Shown here: positions 9,312 through 18,404 of the stretch, piece by piece | How positions within the stretch are numbered: position 1 is the first letter of the stretch | Layout: each line of letters starts with the position of its first letter | NCBI RefSeq assembly: GCF_020177375.1 | Contig: NZ_JAIWHV010000019.1 | Location: 1 to 64,000 of the forward strand | Reading direction: 5' to 3' | From: Saliphagus infecundisoli | GTDB taxonomy: Archaea > Halobacteriota > Halobacteria > Halobacteriales > Natrialbaceae | Length of the DNA: 64,000 nucleotides | Notes under the pieces: model-generated | The model's input: the letters and a program-made list of their open reading frames with translations, nothing else | Databases searched by the model: none | Told to the model about the DNA's origin: nothing | Translations under genes and position numbers: made by a program

Positions 9312-9560
9312 TCAGTTGATCGAGGATGTTTCAGGACTAAAGCCAGCTACAAGGCGACCGCGACGGCCGACGACGCCCTTCGGAAGGTGAATATGAATTA
9401 TCGTGATTAGTCGGCGTTGAGCCATTTCTTCGTCGATAATTTCGAAATCAAGATCTGAATCGATTAGAGTACCCTCGATCGGTGCCTCGTAATCACGGAG
9501 GGCACTAATGATCTGACGGCGAGTGGGATGTATAATGAGTCAAAGGATCCTCTCGTTCAT
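9312..9560 (-). pseudogene. DUF7344-like winged-helix regulator with in-frame stop
   Basis: Read leftward from an ATG at 9560 the frame is MNERIL, then TGA, then LIIHPTRRQIISALRDYEAP continuing about 76 residues to TGA at 9312-9314. HPTRRQIISALRDYE and the later IIHIHLPK match the start and the HxHLPKL landmark of small haloarchaeal DUF7344 HTH proteins, but the end is degraded. The stop at codon 7 and absence of another start argue for a dead gene. The frame-by-frame debris at 9175-9310 (for example ELVDLYNKLEDAV on the plus strand) suggests more decayed genes here. Confidence 0.6.
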
Positions 9561-9656
9561 AGTGAATATCAGAAAACGCAATGAGAAATTACCACCGGAG
9601 CGAAGAATTATTCACTCAAGCAAAAGAGATTTGTACGAAGATGTGGTTAATGCGCT

Positions 9657-9917
9657 ATGAGTTCCTCCTGCACCCAGAATCAGGTAGCCAGACAGGAATT
9701 TGACTGGTCGGAAACACCACCAAGTGTCGCAGTTGCCTATACGATCGCCGCCATAGACAACACAGTCGTTACGGAGGTCTCCCCACTCTATGAATACGTT
9801 GATCCGCAATCACTTGATTCCCTCGTTACAGATACCGGGACGGTCACCATTTCGTTCACAGCATACGGATACTCGGTTCAACTCACTGATTCGACAGTAA
9901 TCGTGAGAGAGAAGTAA
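9657..9917 (+). CDS. HalOD1 output-domain protein
   Basis: An 86-residue protein made almost entirely of a HalOD1 domain: PPSVAVAYTIAAIDNTVVTEVSP, then PLYEYVDPQSLDSLV, then the two-strand end GTVTISFTAYGYSVQLTDSTVIV. HalOD1 is a small haloarchaeal domain found alone or at the end of signalling proteins; its target is unknown. It stands alone between a pseudogene and an HTH_10 regulator on the same strand. Confidence 0.82.
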   Translation: MSSSCTQNQVARQEFDWSETPPSVAVAYTIAAIDNTVVTEVSPLYEYVDPQSLDSLVTDTGTVTISFTAYGYSVQLTDSTVIVREK

Positions 9918-10039
9918 CTAATTGGGCTTGTAAATACCGAACGAAGGTGGGATTATCTCAATACGAGTTCTAATTTATTACGTAGTAAATCACTAGCCTC
10001 GAGTTAACTTCTTTTACCAGTAGAAATAACTAGACGGAT

Positions 10040-10726
10040 ATGGCGACAATAGTTGAGTTTACCATTCCATCCGAGGAATTCGCACTCAGCAGGACCCTTT
10101 TGGAACTTCCCGAGATGGTGTTCCAGATTGATCGGGTTGTCGCGCATGATACGGACCATCTCATGCCGTTCGTTTGGGCCTCTAATGGTGATTTTGAGGC
10201 ACTGACAAGTGTTCTAGAGGATGATCCGACGGTAACAGAGGTTGACCACCTTATGTCGCTCGAGGACCAGCGATTCTACCGAATGGAATGGACTGATGAG
10301 GCCCAACTCGTCGGAAATATGGTTGTCGAACAAGGTGGGACCGTCCAACAGGCGACAGCATTTGACGATCGATGGCACCTTCGCGTGTTCTTTCCAGAGA
10401 GGAACCACATCTCAGCAGCCTACGAGCATGCCGAGAACAATGGCCTCCAGTTTGATGTTACTCGTATTTATGACATGAGCAATATACAGCAAGCACGATT
10501 TGGTCTCACTGAAGAGCAGTTCGAGGTTCTCAGGATGGCAGTCGAGCACGGCTATTTTGATATTCCTCGACAAATCCCGCAGGAACAGCTCGCCGAGAAG
10601 CTCAATATCTCTCATCAAGCAGTGTCTGAACGACTTCGTCGTGCGATCAAGGGACTTGCCGAGAATGCGGTATGCACAGAGGGAGGTGAGACCTCCCCCA
10701 CTGGTAACGAATGCAAAATCTCATGA
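10040..10726 (+). CDS. Bacterio-opsin-activator/HTH_10 transcription regulator
   Basis: A 228-residue stand-alone regulator. Residues 1-155 form the Bat-type sensor-like domain (MATIVEFTIPSEEFALSRTL, then LEDQRFYRMEW). Residues 160-212 form the HTH_10 domain (FGLTEEQFEVLRMAVEHGYFDIPR, then LAEKLNISHQAVSERLRRA). It probably binds DNA in response to an unidentified signal. It is a shorter relative of the protein encoded at 2218-5064. No promoter-proximal partner; targets unknown. Confidence 0.88.
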   Translation: MATIVEFTIPSEEFALSRTLLELPEMVFQIDRVVAHDTDHLMPFVWASNGDFEALTSVLEDDPTVTEVDHLMSLEDQRFYRMEWTDEAQLVGNMVVEQGGTVQQATAFDDRWHLRVFFPERNHISAAYEHAENNGLQFDVTRIYDMSNIQQARFGLTEEQFEVLRMAVEHGYFDIPRQIPQEQLAEKLNISHQAVSERLRRAIKGLAENAVCTEGGETSPTGNECKIS

Positions 10727-10837
10727 TGGAACCGATACTGTGGCCACTCCTAGAGTGGTGGGAGGCGGTTAGACGCTACTGGATGGCCATACCCCAGTGA
10801 CAACTATGAAGAGTGCCAGAAGAACAGCGATCTCCTC

Positions 10838-11539
10838 TCACTCGTTCGTCTTCCACTCGCCAGTCTCGCCCTCCCGAAACTCGCCCATCGCCTCACGATC
10901 CCGCGGCCAGTAGGCGATAGCGACTGCTCCGGAGTAACACACTGCGAGCATCCCAACGATTATCCATCCAGGGACGGCAGCGATCGATGCCGTCGTAAGC
11001 CACTCCTCTGCAGGGACGAACGCCGTGATCCGGAACACCCAGGCGAGGACGAGGACCGTCAGCAAGGGGAGATAGATCCGACGCAGTCGGTTCGAGAGCG
11101 CCTCGAACGTCGTCACTTTCAACGTCGGCCGCTGGTAGTCCTCACTGAGTTTGGCCCGCCAGTTCTCGTGTTCAACCCCTGTTTCGGGGTTGAGCGTGTT
11201 CGCGAGCAGGTTCCCCTGTATCAACCGAACTCGAGCACGATAGACGTCGTAGTCGCGATAGCGCCTCGCTTCGATGGAGAGGAATGTCCCGACCGCGAGG
11301 ACACCGATCAAGATAATGTAGTGAGGGTTGTCTCCACTGGAGAACGCCCACGTCAGAATCGCCGCCATCACAGTGACACTCCAGGTCGTCGTCTGATCAA
11401 GTCGTGAGCGCCAGGTCGTCTCCCGATCGAGTTCACCACGGTACGTATCGCCCAACAAGGCGCCAAGCGTCGCCATATCATCGACCGCCCCGCCCACTTC
11501 ATCAGTCGGTTCGTCCTCTGGAAGGGATGAGCCTGCCAT
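10838..11539 (-). CDS. DUF2270 membrane protein
   Basis: A 233-residue integral membrane protein of the DUF2270 family. A cytoplasmic N-terminus (GDTYRGELDRETTWRSRLDQTTTWS) leads into a pair of helices (about 53-87); a charged segment follows (RRYRDYDVYRARVRLIQGN), then two more helices (about 155-210). Function unknown. It is divergent from the BrkB-type gene, with an A/T-rich shared intergenic region around 11580-11640 that must hold both promoters. Confidence 0.8.
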   Translation of the reverse strand: MAGSSLPEDEPTDEVGGAVDDMATLGALLGDTYRGELDRETTWRSRLDQTTTWSVTVMAAILTWAFSSGDNPHYIILIGVLAVGTFLSIEARRYRDYDVYRARVRLIQGNLLANTLNPETGVEHENWRAKLSEDYQRPTLKVTTFEALSNRLRRIYLPLLTVLVLAWVFRITAFVPAEEWLTTASIAAVPGWIIVGMLAVCYSGAVAIAYWPRDREAMGEFREGETGEWKTNE

Positions 11540-11664
11540 ACAGATACTCCGCCGATCAGTGATAAAACCATACGGGGGAATTATTTATATAAAATTTATC
11601 ATATTGGGCTGATAACGACGTATTCAGCCCACCGATTTATTGTCCAAACCACGAGACCAGCCGT

Positions 11665-12723
11665 ATGGATCGCCAGTCGGCCATCTCGCAAGCGAAGCTA
11701 GTCAAGAGCGTGTTCAGCGAGAAAAACGTCACGTTCCTCGCGGGGAGCATCGCCTACAGCGCGTTCGTCTCACTCGTCCCGTTGATCATGTTCGTGCTTC
11801 TCGTCGTCTCGTTCGGTGCTCCCGACCTTCAACAAGACGTGATCGAGGTCACGACCGACAGTGTTTCTCCATCGGTTGGTGGCGTCATCGAGGTGATGAT
11901 CGAACAGCAGTCGGGCGCCGGTGCTGGATCGACTATCACTGCCTCCATTATCGGAGTCCTCACACTCGTCTGGGGTGCTCTCAAAGTGTTTCGGGGCATC
12001 GATACCGCGTTCTCAGAGATTTACGAGACGGTTGCTCACGACTCGTTCACCGGTCAGATCAAAAAGGGGCTGTTGATGCTACTGACACTGACCCTTGGGA
12101 TCGTTGCGATGGTTGCGGCAACCAGCGTTGTTGCGCTGTTTTCGTTCATCCCGTTCATTGGAGCCGTCGTCCCACTTTTGCTCGTCGTTGGTCTCATTGT
12201 GGCGTTCTTCCCGATGTACTATCTGTTTCCGGATATCGACGTCGAGCCACGGGACGTGCTTCCGGGGACGCTTGTCGGAGCCATCGGCTGGGCAGTCCTC
12301 CAGGTGCTGTTTCAGGTGTATGTCTCCCTGAGTGGCGATTCGAGTAATCTGATCGCGAGCATCCTCTTGTTGGTCACGTGGTTATATTTCAGCGGCGTTG
12401 TCCTCCTCCTGGGCGCGGTCGTGAACGCTGTCGTCATCGACCGGGCAAGCGATATCGTTCGCACTCCCGTTGAGCCGACGTTACTGGATTCAGAGATGAG
12501 TCGCGACGAACTCGCAGCGTATCTCCAGCAGCTCCAGACCGATCTTACCGGCCACTCTGGGGAGATCGGACAACCGGACGAAACAATGGTCGGACCCCGG
12601 GCGACGCCTCGAGAGTCGATTTCCGTTACAGAAGGCGTTCGAGACGGCGAGGAAGAGACAACGCATGAGGTACGACTTAGGTGGCACTCGGAGAGGTCAA
12701 TTCAACAGTCAGAGGAGACGTGA
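11665..12723 (+). CDS. YihY/BrkB family membrane protein
   Basis: A 352-residue protein with six predicted helices between about 30 and 265. Family features include FLAGSIAYSAFVSLVPLIMF near the start and LLVTWLYFSGVVLLLGAVVNA before the hydrophilic tail. The last 80 residues are charged and cytoplasmic. The family is conserved in all domains; transport or envelope roles have been proposed but none is proven. A TATA-like ATTTATTG lies about 30 bases before the ATG. The end overlaps possible upstream starts of the next gene, so the two may be co-transcribed. Confidence 0.85.
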   Translation: MDRQSAISQAKLVKSVFSEKNVTFLAGSIAYSAFVSLVPLIMFVLLVVSFGAPDLQQDVIEVTTDSVSPSVGGVIEVMIEQQSGAGAGSTITASIIGVLTLVWGALKVFRGIDTAFSEIYETVAHDSFTGQIKKGLLMLLTLTLGIVAMVAATSVVALFSFIPFIGAVVPLLLVVGLIVAFFPMYYLFPDIDVEPRDVLPGTLVGAIGWAVLQVLFQVYVSLSGDSSNLIASILLLVTWLYFSGVVLLLGAVVNAVVIDRASDIVRTPVEPTLLDSEMSRDELAAYLQQLQTDLTGHSGEIGQPDETMVGPRATPRESISVTEGVRDGEEETTHEVRLRWHSERSIQQSEET

Positions 12724-12793
12724 ACGAGCCGTTTCAGACGATCAACCCACTCCTTTCCAAACTCCCATGTGGGTGTCCATCCTATCAGCGCCC

Positions 12794-13951
12794 ATGAGGC
12801 AGGTCGTCATCGTTGTGTTTGTTGCGGTGTTGTTACTGTTCGCTGGCTGTGCGGATAGCGCCGGCCAGAATGCGACAACCCAGACTGATGAGGGAGACAC
12901 CGATACTCCTCCTGACTCTAACGAAACAAACGAGACGGAGGAGACAACCACGACTTCCACTCCTGCTGAGTCTGACGACAACGAATCCTCCAATCAGACG
13001 CCACCATCAGAGAATGAAACATCCTCTTCAGAGAACGAAACCGCTCCTTCGGACGAAGTCGATGGTGAACTCGAAATTCATCATATCGACGTGGGACAAG
13101 CCGATGCAACACTGATCATCGAACCCTCAGGGGAGACGATGCTCATCGATTCCGGTGACTGGCGACAAGGGGGCGAAGACGTCATTGCGTATCTCGAGGA
13201 GCAGAACGTAGAGCGAATCGATCATCTCGTCTCGACCCATGCGGACGCCGATCATATCGGCGGCCACGACGCGATCATCGAACACTACGAAACCGAACGA
13301 GAGGGGATCGGCGCCGTCTATGATTCGGGTGTAACTGCGACGAGCCAAACGTACGAGCGCTATCTCGATGCCATCGAGGCACACGACGTCGAGTTACTGA
13401 CTGTCGACGAGGGCGATAGTTTTGCGTTCGGGGACGCGACTGTCGACGTCTTGAATCCACCAGCAGGCGACTCGGGATCGGACAAACAGTACAACAGCAT
13501 CTCACTCACAATCGAGTTCGGGGAGTTCTCATATCTCACTACTGGTGATGCGGAGGCTGACGCCGAAGAACGGATGACCGACGAGTATGGGGCCGCACTC
13601 GAATCAGATGTGTATCAAGCAGGCCACCACGGCTCATCTACGTCCTCAACGCAGCCGTTCATGGATCAGGTCAACCCGGACGTAGCCATCATTTCGAGCG
13701 CCTACGACTCCCAGTACGGCCATCCCTCTGAGTCGGTTCTTGAGGAGTACGCTGCCCGAGAGATCGAGACGTATTGGACCGGCGTTCATGGAACGATCGT
13801 TCTCACGAGCGATGGAGCAGACTACACGCTCGAGACCGAACACGAGTTTTCGACTGACGCCGAGGATCTCCTCGAGGAGAAACCAGCTGAAGAATCCCAA
13901 GAGCAGATCGCACCCCCGATTCATATGGATGCACCACCAGTAACACCCTAA
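12794..13951 (+). CDS. MBL-fold hydrolase lipoprotein (ComEC C-terminal-like)
   Basis: About 385 residues. The ATG at 12794 gives a proper lipoprotein signal (MRQVVIVVFVAVLLLFAGC, lipobox LFAGC); upstream in-frame ATGs would place 43 extra residues before it. A Thr/Glu/Asn-rich linker of about 85 residues follows. The metallo-beta-lactamase domain begins at HHIDVGQADATLI and has the metal motif STHADADHIGGH plus GHHGSST further on, as in the detached C-terminal domain of ComEC/Rec2. It is probably anchored outside the cell, where it might act on DNA or a phosphodiester. It shares one base with the DUF3006 gene that follows. Confidence 0.85.
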   Translation: MRQVVIVVFVAVLLLFAGCADSAGQNATTQTDEGDTDTPPDSNETNETEETTTTSTPAESDDNESSNQTPPSENETSSSENETAPSDEVDGELEIHHIDVGQADATLIIEPSGETMLIDSGDWRQGGEDVIAYLEEQNVERIDHLVSTHADADHIGGHDAIIEHYETEREGIGAVYDSGVTATSQTYERYLDAIEAHDVELLTVDEGDSFAFGDATVDVLNPPAGDSGSDKQYNSISLTIEFGEFSYLTTGDAEADAEERMTDEYGAALESDVYQAGHHGSSTSSTQPFMDQVNPDVAIISSAYDSQYGHPSESVLEEYAAREIETYWTGVHGTIVLTSDGADYTLETEHEFSTDAEDLLEEKPAEESQEQIAPPIHMDAPPVTP

Positions 13952-14226
13952 TGAGTGAGACATACACCGCCACCCTGGATCGCATCGAAGATGGACAGAT
14001 AGCAGTGCTGCTACTGGAAGAAGACGGCGAGACTGTCGAGCAATTGGATGTCAATATCGAGCGACTTCCAGAGGATGGCCAACAGGAAGGAGCCGTTCTA
14101 GAAATTTCAGTAGAAGAGGGTTCCCTTCAGACCGCAGAATATCTGCCTGATGTGACCCAATCGCGGCGAGAATCCGCCCAAGACCGATTCGATCGTCTCT
14201 CCTCGGACTTCTCTGATCGAGAATGA
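13951..14226 (+). CDS. DUF3006 protein
   Basis: A 91-residue acidic protein of the DUF3006 family: YTATLDRIEDGQIAVLLLEEDGE is the typical opening strand pair. Its ATG overlaps the TAA of the MBL lipoprotein (TAATG), so translation is probably coupled. DUF3006 proteins are repeatedly found next to extracellular MBL hydrolases of this kind, which suggests they work together, but the role is unknown. The C-terminal 25 residues are charged and probably helical. Confidence 0.85.
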   Translation: MSETYTATLDRIEDGQIAVLLLEEDGETVEQLDVNIERLPEDGQQEGAVLEISVEEGSLQTAEYLPDVTQSRRESAQDRFDRLSSDFSDRE

Positions 14227-14373
14227 GTGCACAATTTTGTGCGGCTACGGCCGTCGAGCAGGTATCTCTCTATCCCTGAAATGAAGTGGGGTGACAATTG
14301 GATGGGGCTTGCATGATAAAGCAATAATGATTAAGTTCCTTGTTGTCGTCTCGCGAGAGTGGAGGTTCAATCA

Positions 14374-14517
14374 ATGAGTTCCAATCTACCCGATCCCCAA
14401 GAGGTCAACGTCGACGACCTACAGACCCTGATCGAGAACATGCCCGAAGAAAAACGACAACAGCTGATGTCACAGCTCGATCTGGGCGATATGGGTGGCA
14501 GCAACATCGGACTGTAG
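14374..14517 (+). CDS. Small conserved-looking 47-residue protein
   Basis: A short frame with a strong ribosome-binding site: GGAGGT at 14361-14366 ends seven bases before the ATG. The product is 47 residues, acidic, with a probable amphipathic helix (VDDLQTLIENMPEEKRQQLMSQL) and a Gly-rich end. No family recognised. The good ribosome site and helix-forming, coding-like composition support a real gene; function unknown. Confidence 0.55.
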   Translation: MSSNLPDPQEVNVDDLQTLIENMPEEKRQQLMSQLDLGDMGGSNIGL

Positions 14518-14647
14518 TCCGACTCAAATCTTCCCAACAGCATTCTTCCGGTCGCTACGAGAGAGGGTGTAGCAGTGCGACTCAAGGACGTCTGAGAAAT
14601 TGAGAGACCGTGTTTGCTATCGATCTTTCTTCGGTCCTCGCGTTTTG

Positions 14648-15703
14648 TCAGTCATCAGTAGGTCCAGATGAGTCAAACTCATCGTTCGGCCCAGTGTCCG
14701 GTTCGTTGTTGAGCTCCGAGACACTTCCCCGTGCGTTTGCGACCCATCGATCAATGTTCTCGGCGACGTAGTCTTTGCTTCCCCAGCCGACTCCGATCCC
14801 AATGCCGAGGGCAAGCGCTACACCCAGTGCACCGAAGAACGCTGTAACTGCTGCGGTGAAGAACGTTGTGAGGACGCCCGTCGCAAACCCGACTGTGTCG
14901 AGAGCGATCGTGATGGTAATGTAGTAGACGAATAACTTCACTCCGAGTCCAGCCAGCGACGTCAGGCGGCTCCGATCCGTATTCGCTACGATCTCCTCGA
15001 GACGGTTAGCGAGGAAGACACCCACGATCAGGACGAGGATGCCTCCAATCAGTGCCGGAATGAAGGCTGCAAAATCATTCAGTAACTCCGACAACGCAGG
15101 AATCTGGACGATGTCCGCCACGGCAAGTGCCGTGAGGAAATAAATGAAGTACTCGACGAGACTCCCGATCGCGTTACCAATCCCACCGGCGGAGCGAGTG
15201 ATATTTTCGAGGGGAGTTCCCCGTGCGTACGTCGAGAACCCGAACCCATCGACGATCTGTGCGACGAGATCACCAACGGTCCGTCCAATGATAAATCCGA
15301 TGACAAGGACGATCGCTGCCGAAAAGATGAGCGGTAGAAACGCCCCGATCTCCGAGAACAATTCCGATAACATCGAAATGCCCAGCACGTCCGCCGCCGC
15401 GAGTGCAGCGTAGAAATACACGATATACGCGATCAATGTGCCTATTGCGCTCGCGATTCCACCGTCTCGATCCACCGGCGTATTACGTGTATAGCTCGAA
15501 AGCCCAATTCCTTCAAGAACTCGAGTGACGATTCCCCCCAGGATGCGCCCGAGTATCCACCCGATCAGCAGGATGAGGAGTGCACCGACAATCGCCGGGA
15601 TGAATCCGACGATATCCGCCACAGTGTCCTGAAGATAATCCGGGACTTGGATTTGCAACACGGTACGACTTACAAACGCGATTGGTGTTGGCAGTGGTAT
15701 CAT
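14648..15703 (-). CDS. Mechanosensitive-channel-like TM-helix repeat protein
   Basis: About 351 residues from the ATG at 15703, which is preceded by GGAG five bases upstream; a farther upstream start is less likely. It contains three related blocks, each a long hydrophobic helix followed by GRxxG and a short loop (LLILLIGWILGRILGGIV, AIVLVIGFIIGRTVGDLV, GILVLIVGVFLANRLEEIV), the pattern of the TM_helix repeat found in MscS relatives. It lacks the MscS pore-lining helix and beta domain. It lies in tandem with a true MscS, so a role in osmotic release or as an accessory is plausible. Confidence 0.8.
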   Translation of the reverse strand: MIPLPTPIAFVSRTVLQIQVPDYLQDTVADIVGFIPAIVGALLILLIGWILGRILGGIVTRVLEGIGLSSYTRNTPVDRDGGIASAIGTLIAYIVYFYAALAAADVLGISMLSELFSEIGAFLPLIFSAAIVLVIGFIIGRTVGDLVAQIVDGFGFSTYARGTPLENITRSAGGIGNAIGSLVEYFIYFLTALAVADIVQIPALSELLNDFAAFIPALIGGILVLIVGVFLANRLEEIVANTDRSRLTSLAGLGVKLFVYYITITIALDTVGFATGVLTTFFTAAVTAFFGALGVALALGIGIGVGWGSKDYVAENIDRWVANARGSVSELNNEPDTGPNDEFDSSGPTDD

Positions 15704-15929
15704 ATCTTCTCCGTAACACCCACTTGTTAGGTTAACCTGTCGTGGGTGCAAATGGAACATCCATATCGACGATAGTAAAGACTATGCCAAAAAGTTATTA
15801 TATACATTCTTCTCTCGTCACTATTCGTTCTGGAATACGCACGACTATATCGACATAAAGAGAGTCTTTGACCGAACGCTTGGAATGACGAACTTTCGAC
15901 AGCTAACTCACAAACCGAAAATCCCTTTG

Positions 15930-16811
15930 TCAGTCATCAGCAGTCGTCTCGATTGTACTGGTGTTTGAGACGGTAATATCTCCAGTGAGTTCGGTGTTGG
16001 GATACGGCATGTCGAGGCCCTCTTCGTCGAAACGCTCTTTGACTGCTTCGATAAAGCGAGCGCGAACGGGACCATAACTACTCTCGTCGGTGTCGATCCA
16101 GATCCGCCCTTGGAGTACGACCGCCGAGTCGCCCAGTTCGGTCACGGGAGCCGTTGGTACGGGGTCGGTCAGCACCCCATCCATACGCTTCGCTTCGTCG
16201 ATAATTGCTTTGCGGGCTTGTTTGATATCGTCGTCATAGCCGATGCCGAAGTCGACCGAGATACGGCGTTCATCGTTTGCCTCGTTGTTAATCAATGCCG
16301 CATCCGCAAGGTCGCTATTGGGTACTGTAACAAGCTGGTTGTCGAACGTATCGAGTTTCGTTACTCGAAGTTGGACCTCTCGAACCACACCCGAGTTCCC
16401 GTCCCACTCAATCCAATCACCAGTTGTGAACGGCTTATCCTGAATAATAAATACGCCAGCGACGAAGTTCTCGATGAGGTCTTGTGCCGCAAAGCCAATC
16501 GCGAGTGCGAGGGCACCCGCTAACGTTGCAAACGCGGCCAGAACGACACCGAATCCAGCGACAGTCGCGGCTAATGCGACCGCTACAACAGCGACCACTA
16601 CCCCGGTCGTACTCACAGCGAGGTCGATAAGCGTTTGATCGAAATCACGGTGTTCGAGTCCGCGTTCAACCGTTTGGGACATGAACGATTTCCCGATCCA
16701 ATAAATGAGAGCGAACGCGACGACAAATAATACGACCGTCGTGACCGCGCTCACAAGCGGTGAAATATACTGTTCGGGATTGATGGACACTCCCTGCTGA
16801 AGCGGTAACAT
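15930..16811 (-). CDS. mscS: Small-conductance mechanosensitive channel (MscS family)
   Basis: A 293-residue channel. Three helices lie within about 15-120; the pore helix has the Ala/Gly-rich pattern GVVLAAFATLAGALALAIGFAAQDLIENFVAGVFI. The beta domain opens with the family motif GDWIEWDGNSGVVREVQLRVTKLDTFDNQLVTVPNS, and an alpha/beta C-terminus follows (about 185-285). It opens under membrane tension to release solutes on osmotic downshift. It lies upstream of the TM-helix repeat protein on the same strand, about 230 bases apart, so the two may be separately promoted. Confidence 0.92.
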   Translation of the reverse strand: MLPLQQGVSINPEQYISPLVSAVTTVVLFVVAFALIYWIGKSFMSQTVERGLEHRDFDQTLIDLAVSTTGVVVAVVAVALAATVAGFGVVLAAFATLAGALALAIGFAAQDLIENFVAGVFIIQDKPFTTGDWIEWDGNSGVVREVQLRVTKLDTFDNQLVTVPNSDLADAALINNEANDERRISVDFGIGYDDDIKQARKAIIDEAKRMDGVLTDPVPTAPVTELGDSAVVLQGRIWIDTDESSYGPVRARFIEAVKERFDEEGLDMPYPNTELTGDITVSNTSTIETTADD

Positions 16812-16973
16812 ACCTATTTGGTGGGGATGTAAGGCGTTTATTTAAATTCTATGAAGTTTAGAAGTGTGCTTCATCTGTTTGGTCCCCGGGGTGACAATGT
16901 TGATAATGAGCACATCAAGACTTCAGCCTCTATAAGCGATCCTATAGGATGAATGAAGGAGGAAAAAGTCGGT

Positions 16974-17504
16974 TTAGTCAGGGTCTTCAGCCGGTGCAAC
17001 CATATCGTCGATTTGGAGCACGAGGATGTTGTCCGTCTCGTCGATCCCATCAACGTGACCCTCGATTGTGAGCTTCGAGAGCGGCGTCGGACCAACGGTA
17101 ACGCCGTCGTCCTCATGAAAATCGGTAATCGAGCCCTGAATATGGACTTCTGCGCGACAGAGATCGGGGTGGTGGACGCTCGAGAGGTCGATCTCCTCGA
17201 CAATGACGTTTTCGACGTCTTCGTCCTCGTGTTTGAGTGGGACCGACTCGGGGTCGTTCATCTGCTGGATCTCGAGAGCCTCGTAGGCCGTTGCCGTCGG
17301 CTTGTAGCCGCCTTTCGGTCCGGGGACGCCCTCGACGAGCTGGAGCGCTTTCAGACTCTGCATCTGGTTGCGGATCGTGCCGGGATTCCGGTTGACCTCC
17401 TCGGCGATCTTCTCGCCTTTGATTGTGTCTTCGGATTCTCTGTGAAGGTTCGTCAGCGTACGCAGGATCTTCTTCTGACTCGATGTAAGCTCGATCGAGG
17501 ACAT
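16974..17504 (-). CDS. Winged-helix regulator with C-terminal sensor domain
   Basis: About 176 residues from MSSIELTSSQKKILRTL; the longer frame would add 25 residues over the promoter. Residues 1-75 form a winged helix (IAEEVNRNPGTIRNQMQSLKALQLVEGVPGPKGGYKP, the wing being the GPKGG turn). The rest is a beta-rich domain (about 95-170) ending LSKLTIEGHVDGIDETDNILVLQIDDM, which resembles a haloarchaeal ligand-binding module often annotated with Rrf2-like regulators. Ligand and targets unknown. Confidence 0.75.
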   Translation of the reverse strand: MSSIELTSSQKKILRTLTNLHRESEDTIKGEKIAEEVNRNPGTIRNQMQSLKALQLVEGVPGPKGGYKPTATAYEALEIQQMNDPESVPLKHEDEDVENVIVEEIDLSSVHHPDLCRAEVHIQGSITDFHEDDGVTVGPTPLSKLTIEGHVDGIDETDNILVLQIDDMVAPAEDPD

Positions 17505-17850
17505 ATGAGAAGCCCCACTATAGATGCTGATAAAATTACCGGGTCTTTTGTCCCTACATGAGGAGAAACGGTACCTCACTCAGATCCAACTCTGCATTCC
17601 TCGGAGACAGTTGAAGAAAGTGCACCGTCCGCAGGATCCCATCTCCTAATCAGGACTGCGTTGCCAGCCATGCCACATCTAACCAGACAGGGAAGATTCA
17701 CCTGCTCTTCGGTCGAACCTGGCATCTGAATCACTCACAATCACCCACCATTGAAACTCCCTCTCTTAGTTAGATAATTCCGCATGTGTAAGACCCACAT
17801 GCACGACCTGGTTTCCCTTCCAGAATGTTCCCATCAGGTTGTGCGACCTG
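17505..17850. other. Intergenic stretch without a recognised gene
   Basis: Lies between two minus-strand regulators. It must hold the promoter of the winged-helix regulator at its left edge. Open frames here have no start context or family resemblance. I see no RNA gene or repeat. Confidence 0.4.
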
Positions 17851-18144
17851 CTAATGTGATTCCGATCGGGTCGCATCACCACTCCCGGCCCGGTCGGGTT
17901 CACACGTATTACGATCGGATTCCGGGATTAGATAGAGATTCTGTCGTGCATCTCGAATGTAGATGTCTTCCTCGACCAGACCTCTGGATTCGAGTCGCTG
18001 TAATGCATCGCGAACCGTGCGCTTCGAAAGGCGCGTCTCGTCAGTAAGTTCGTTTTGTGTTAATTCACCTTTATCTTTGAGCGCTATATAAACAAGTTTC
18101 GAACTCGGAGGTGAATCCTTTAACTCCTGCGTTAATTCTAGCAT
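17851..18144 (-). CDS. MarR-like winged-helix DNA-binding protein
   Basis: A 97-residue protein from the ATG at 18144; a GTG 33 bases upstream is also possible. The core PPSSKLVYIALKDKGELTQNELTDETRLSKRTVRDALQRLESRGLVEEDIYIRDARQNLYLI is a classic haloarchaeal MarR-like winged helix, with the recognition helix at LSKRTVRDALQRL. The C-terminal 20 residues are charged and disordered. It likely regulates nearby or distant genes; targets unknown. Confidence 0.78.
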   Translation of the reverse strand: MLELTQELKDSPPSSKLVYIALKDKGELTQNELTDETRLSKRTVRDALQRLESRGLVEEDIYIRDARQNLYLIPESDRNTCEPDRAGSGDATRSESH

Positions 18145-18404
18145 TTGGGTCAGTATAGTGTTCCTTTCCCATATCACTGCAAGTCAGTTTCGATCTCTGC
18201 GTGACGGAATACATAACGATTGATAGCCCAACCAGTGGTTCACCTGTCCAACTCGATCGAGGACATGTTCGCCCTGCAAGACCAGATCGTGGACTACGAA
18301 CCCTAATTTCCCCAATACGGTGAGAAAATCTCAGCGTTCACGCCGGACTGAGTGTCAATGATGCCTTCGATCAACAGTCCCAGTAGTCGTTGGTCCTGAT
18401 TCTA
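18145..18404. other. Intergenic stretch with possible gene debris
   Basis: About 260 bases. A short plus-strand frame at about 18240-18307 (SIEDMFALQDQIVDYEP, then a stop) has a natural composition and may be the relic of a gene end. Nothing else can be supported. Confidence 0.3.
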
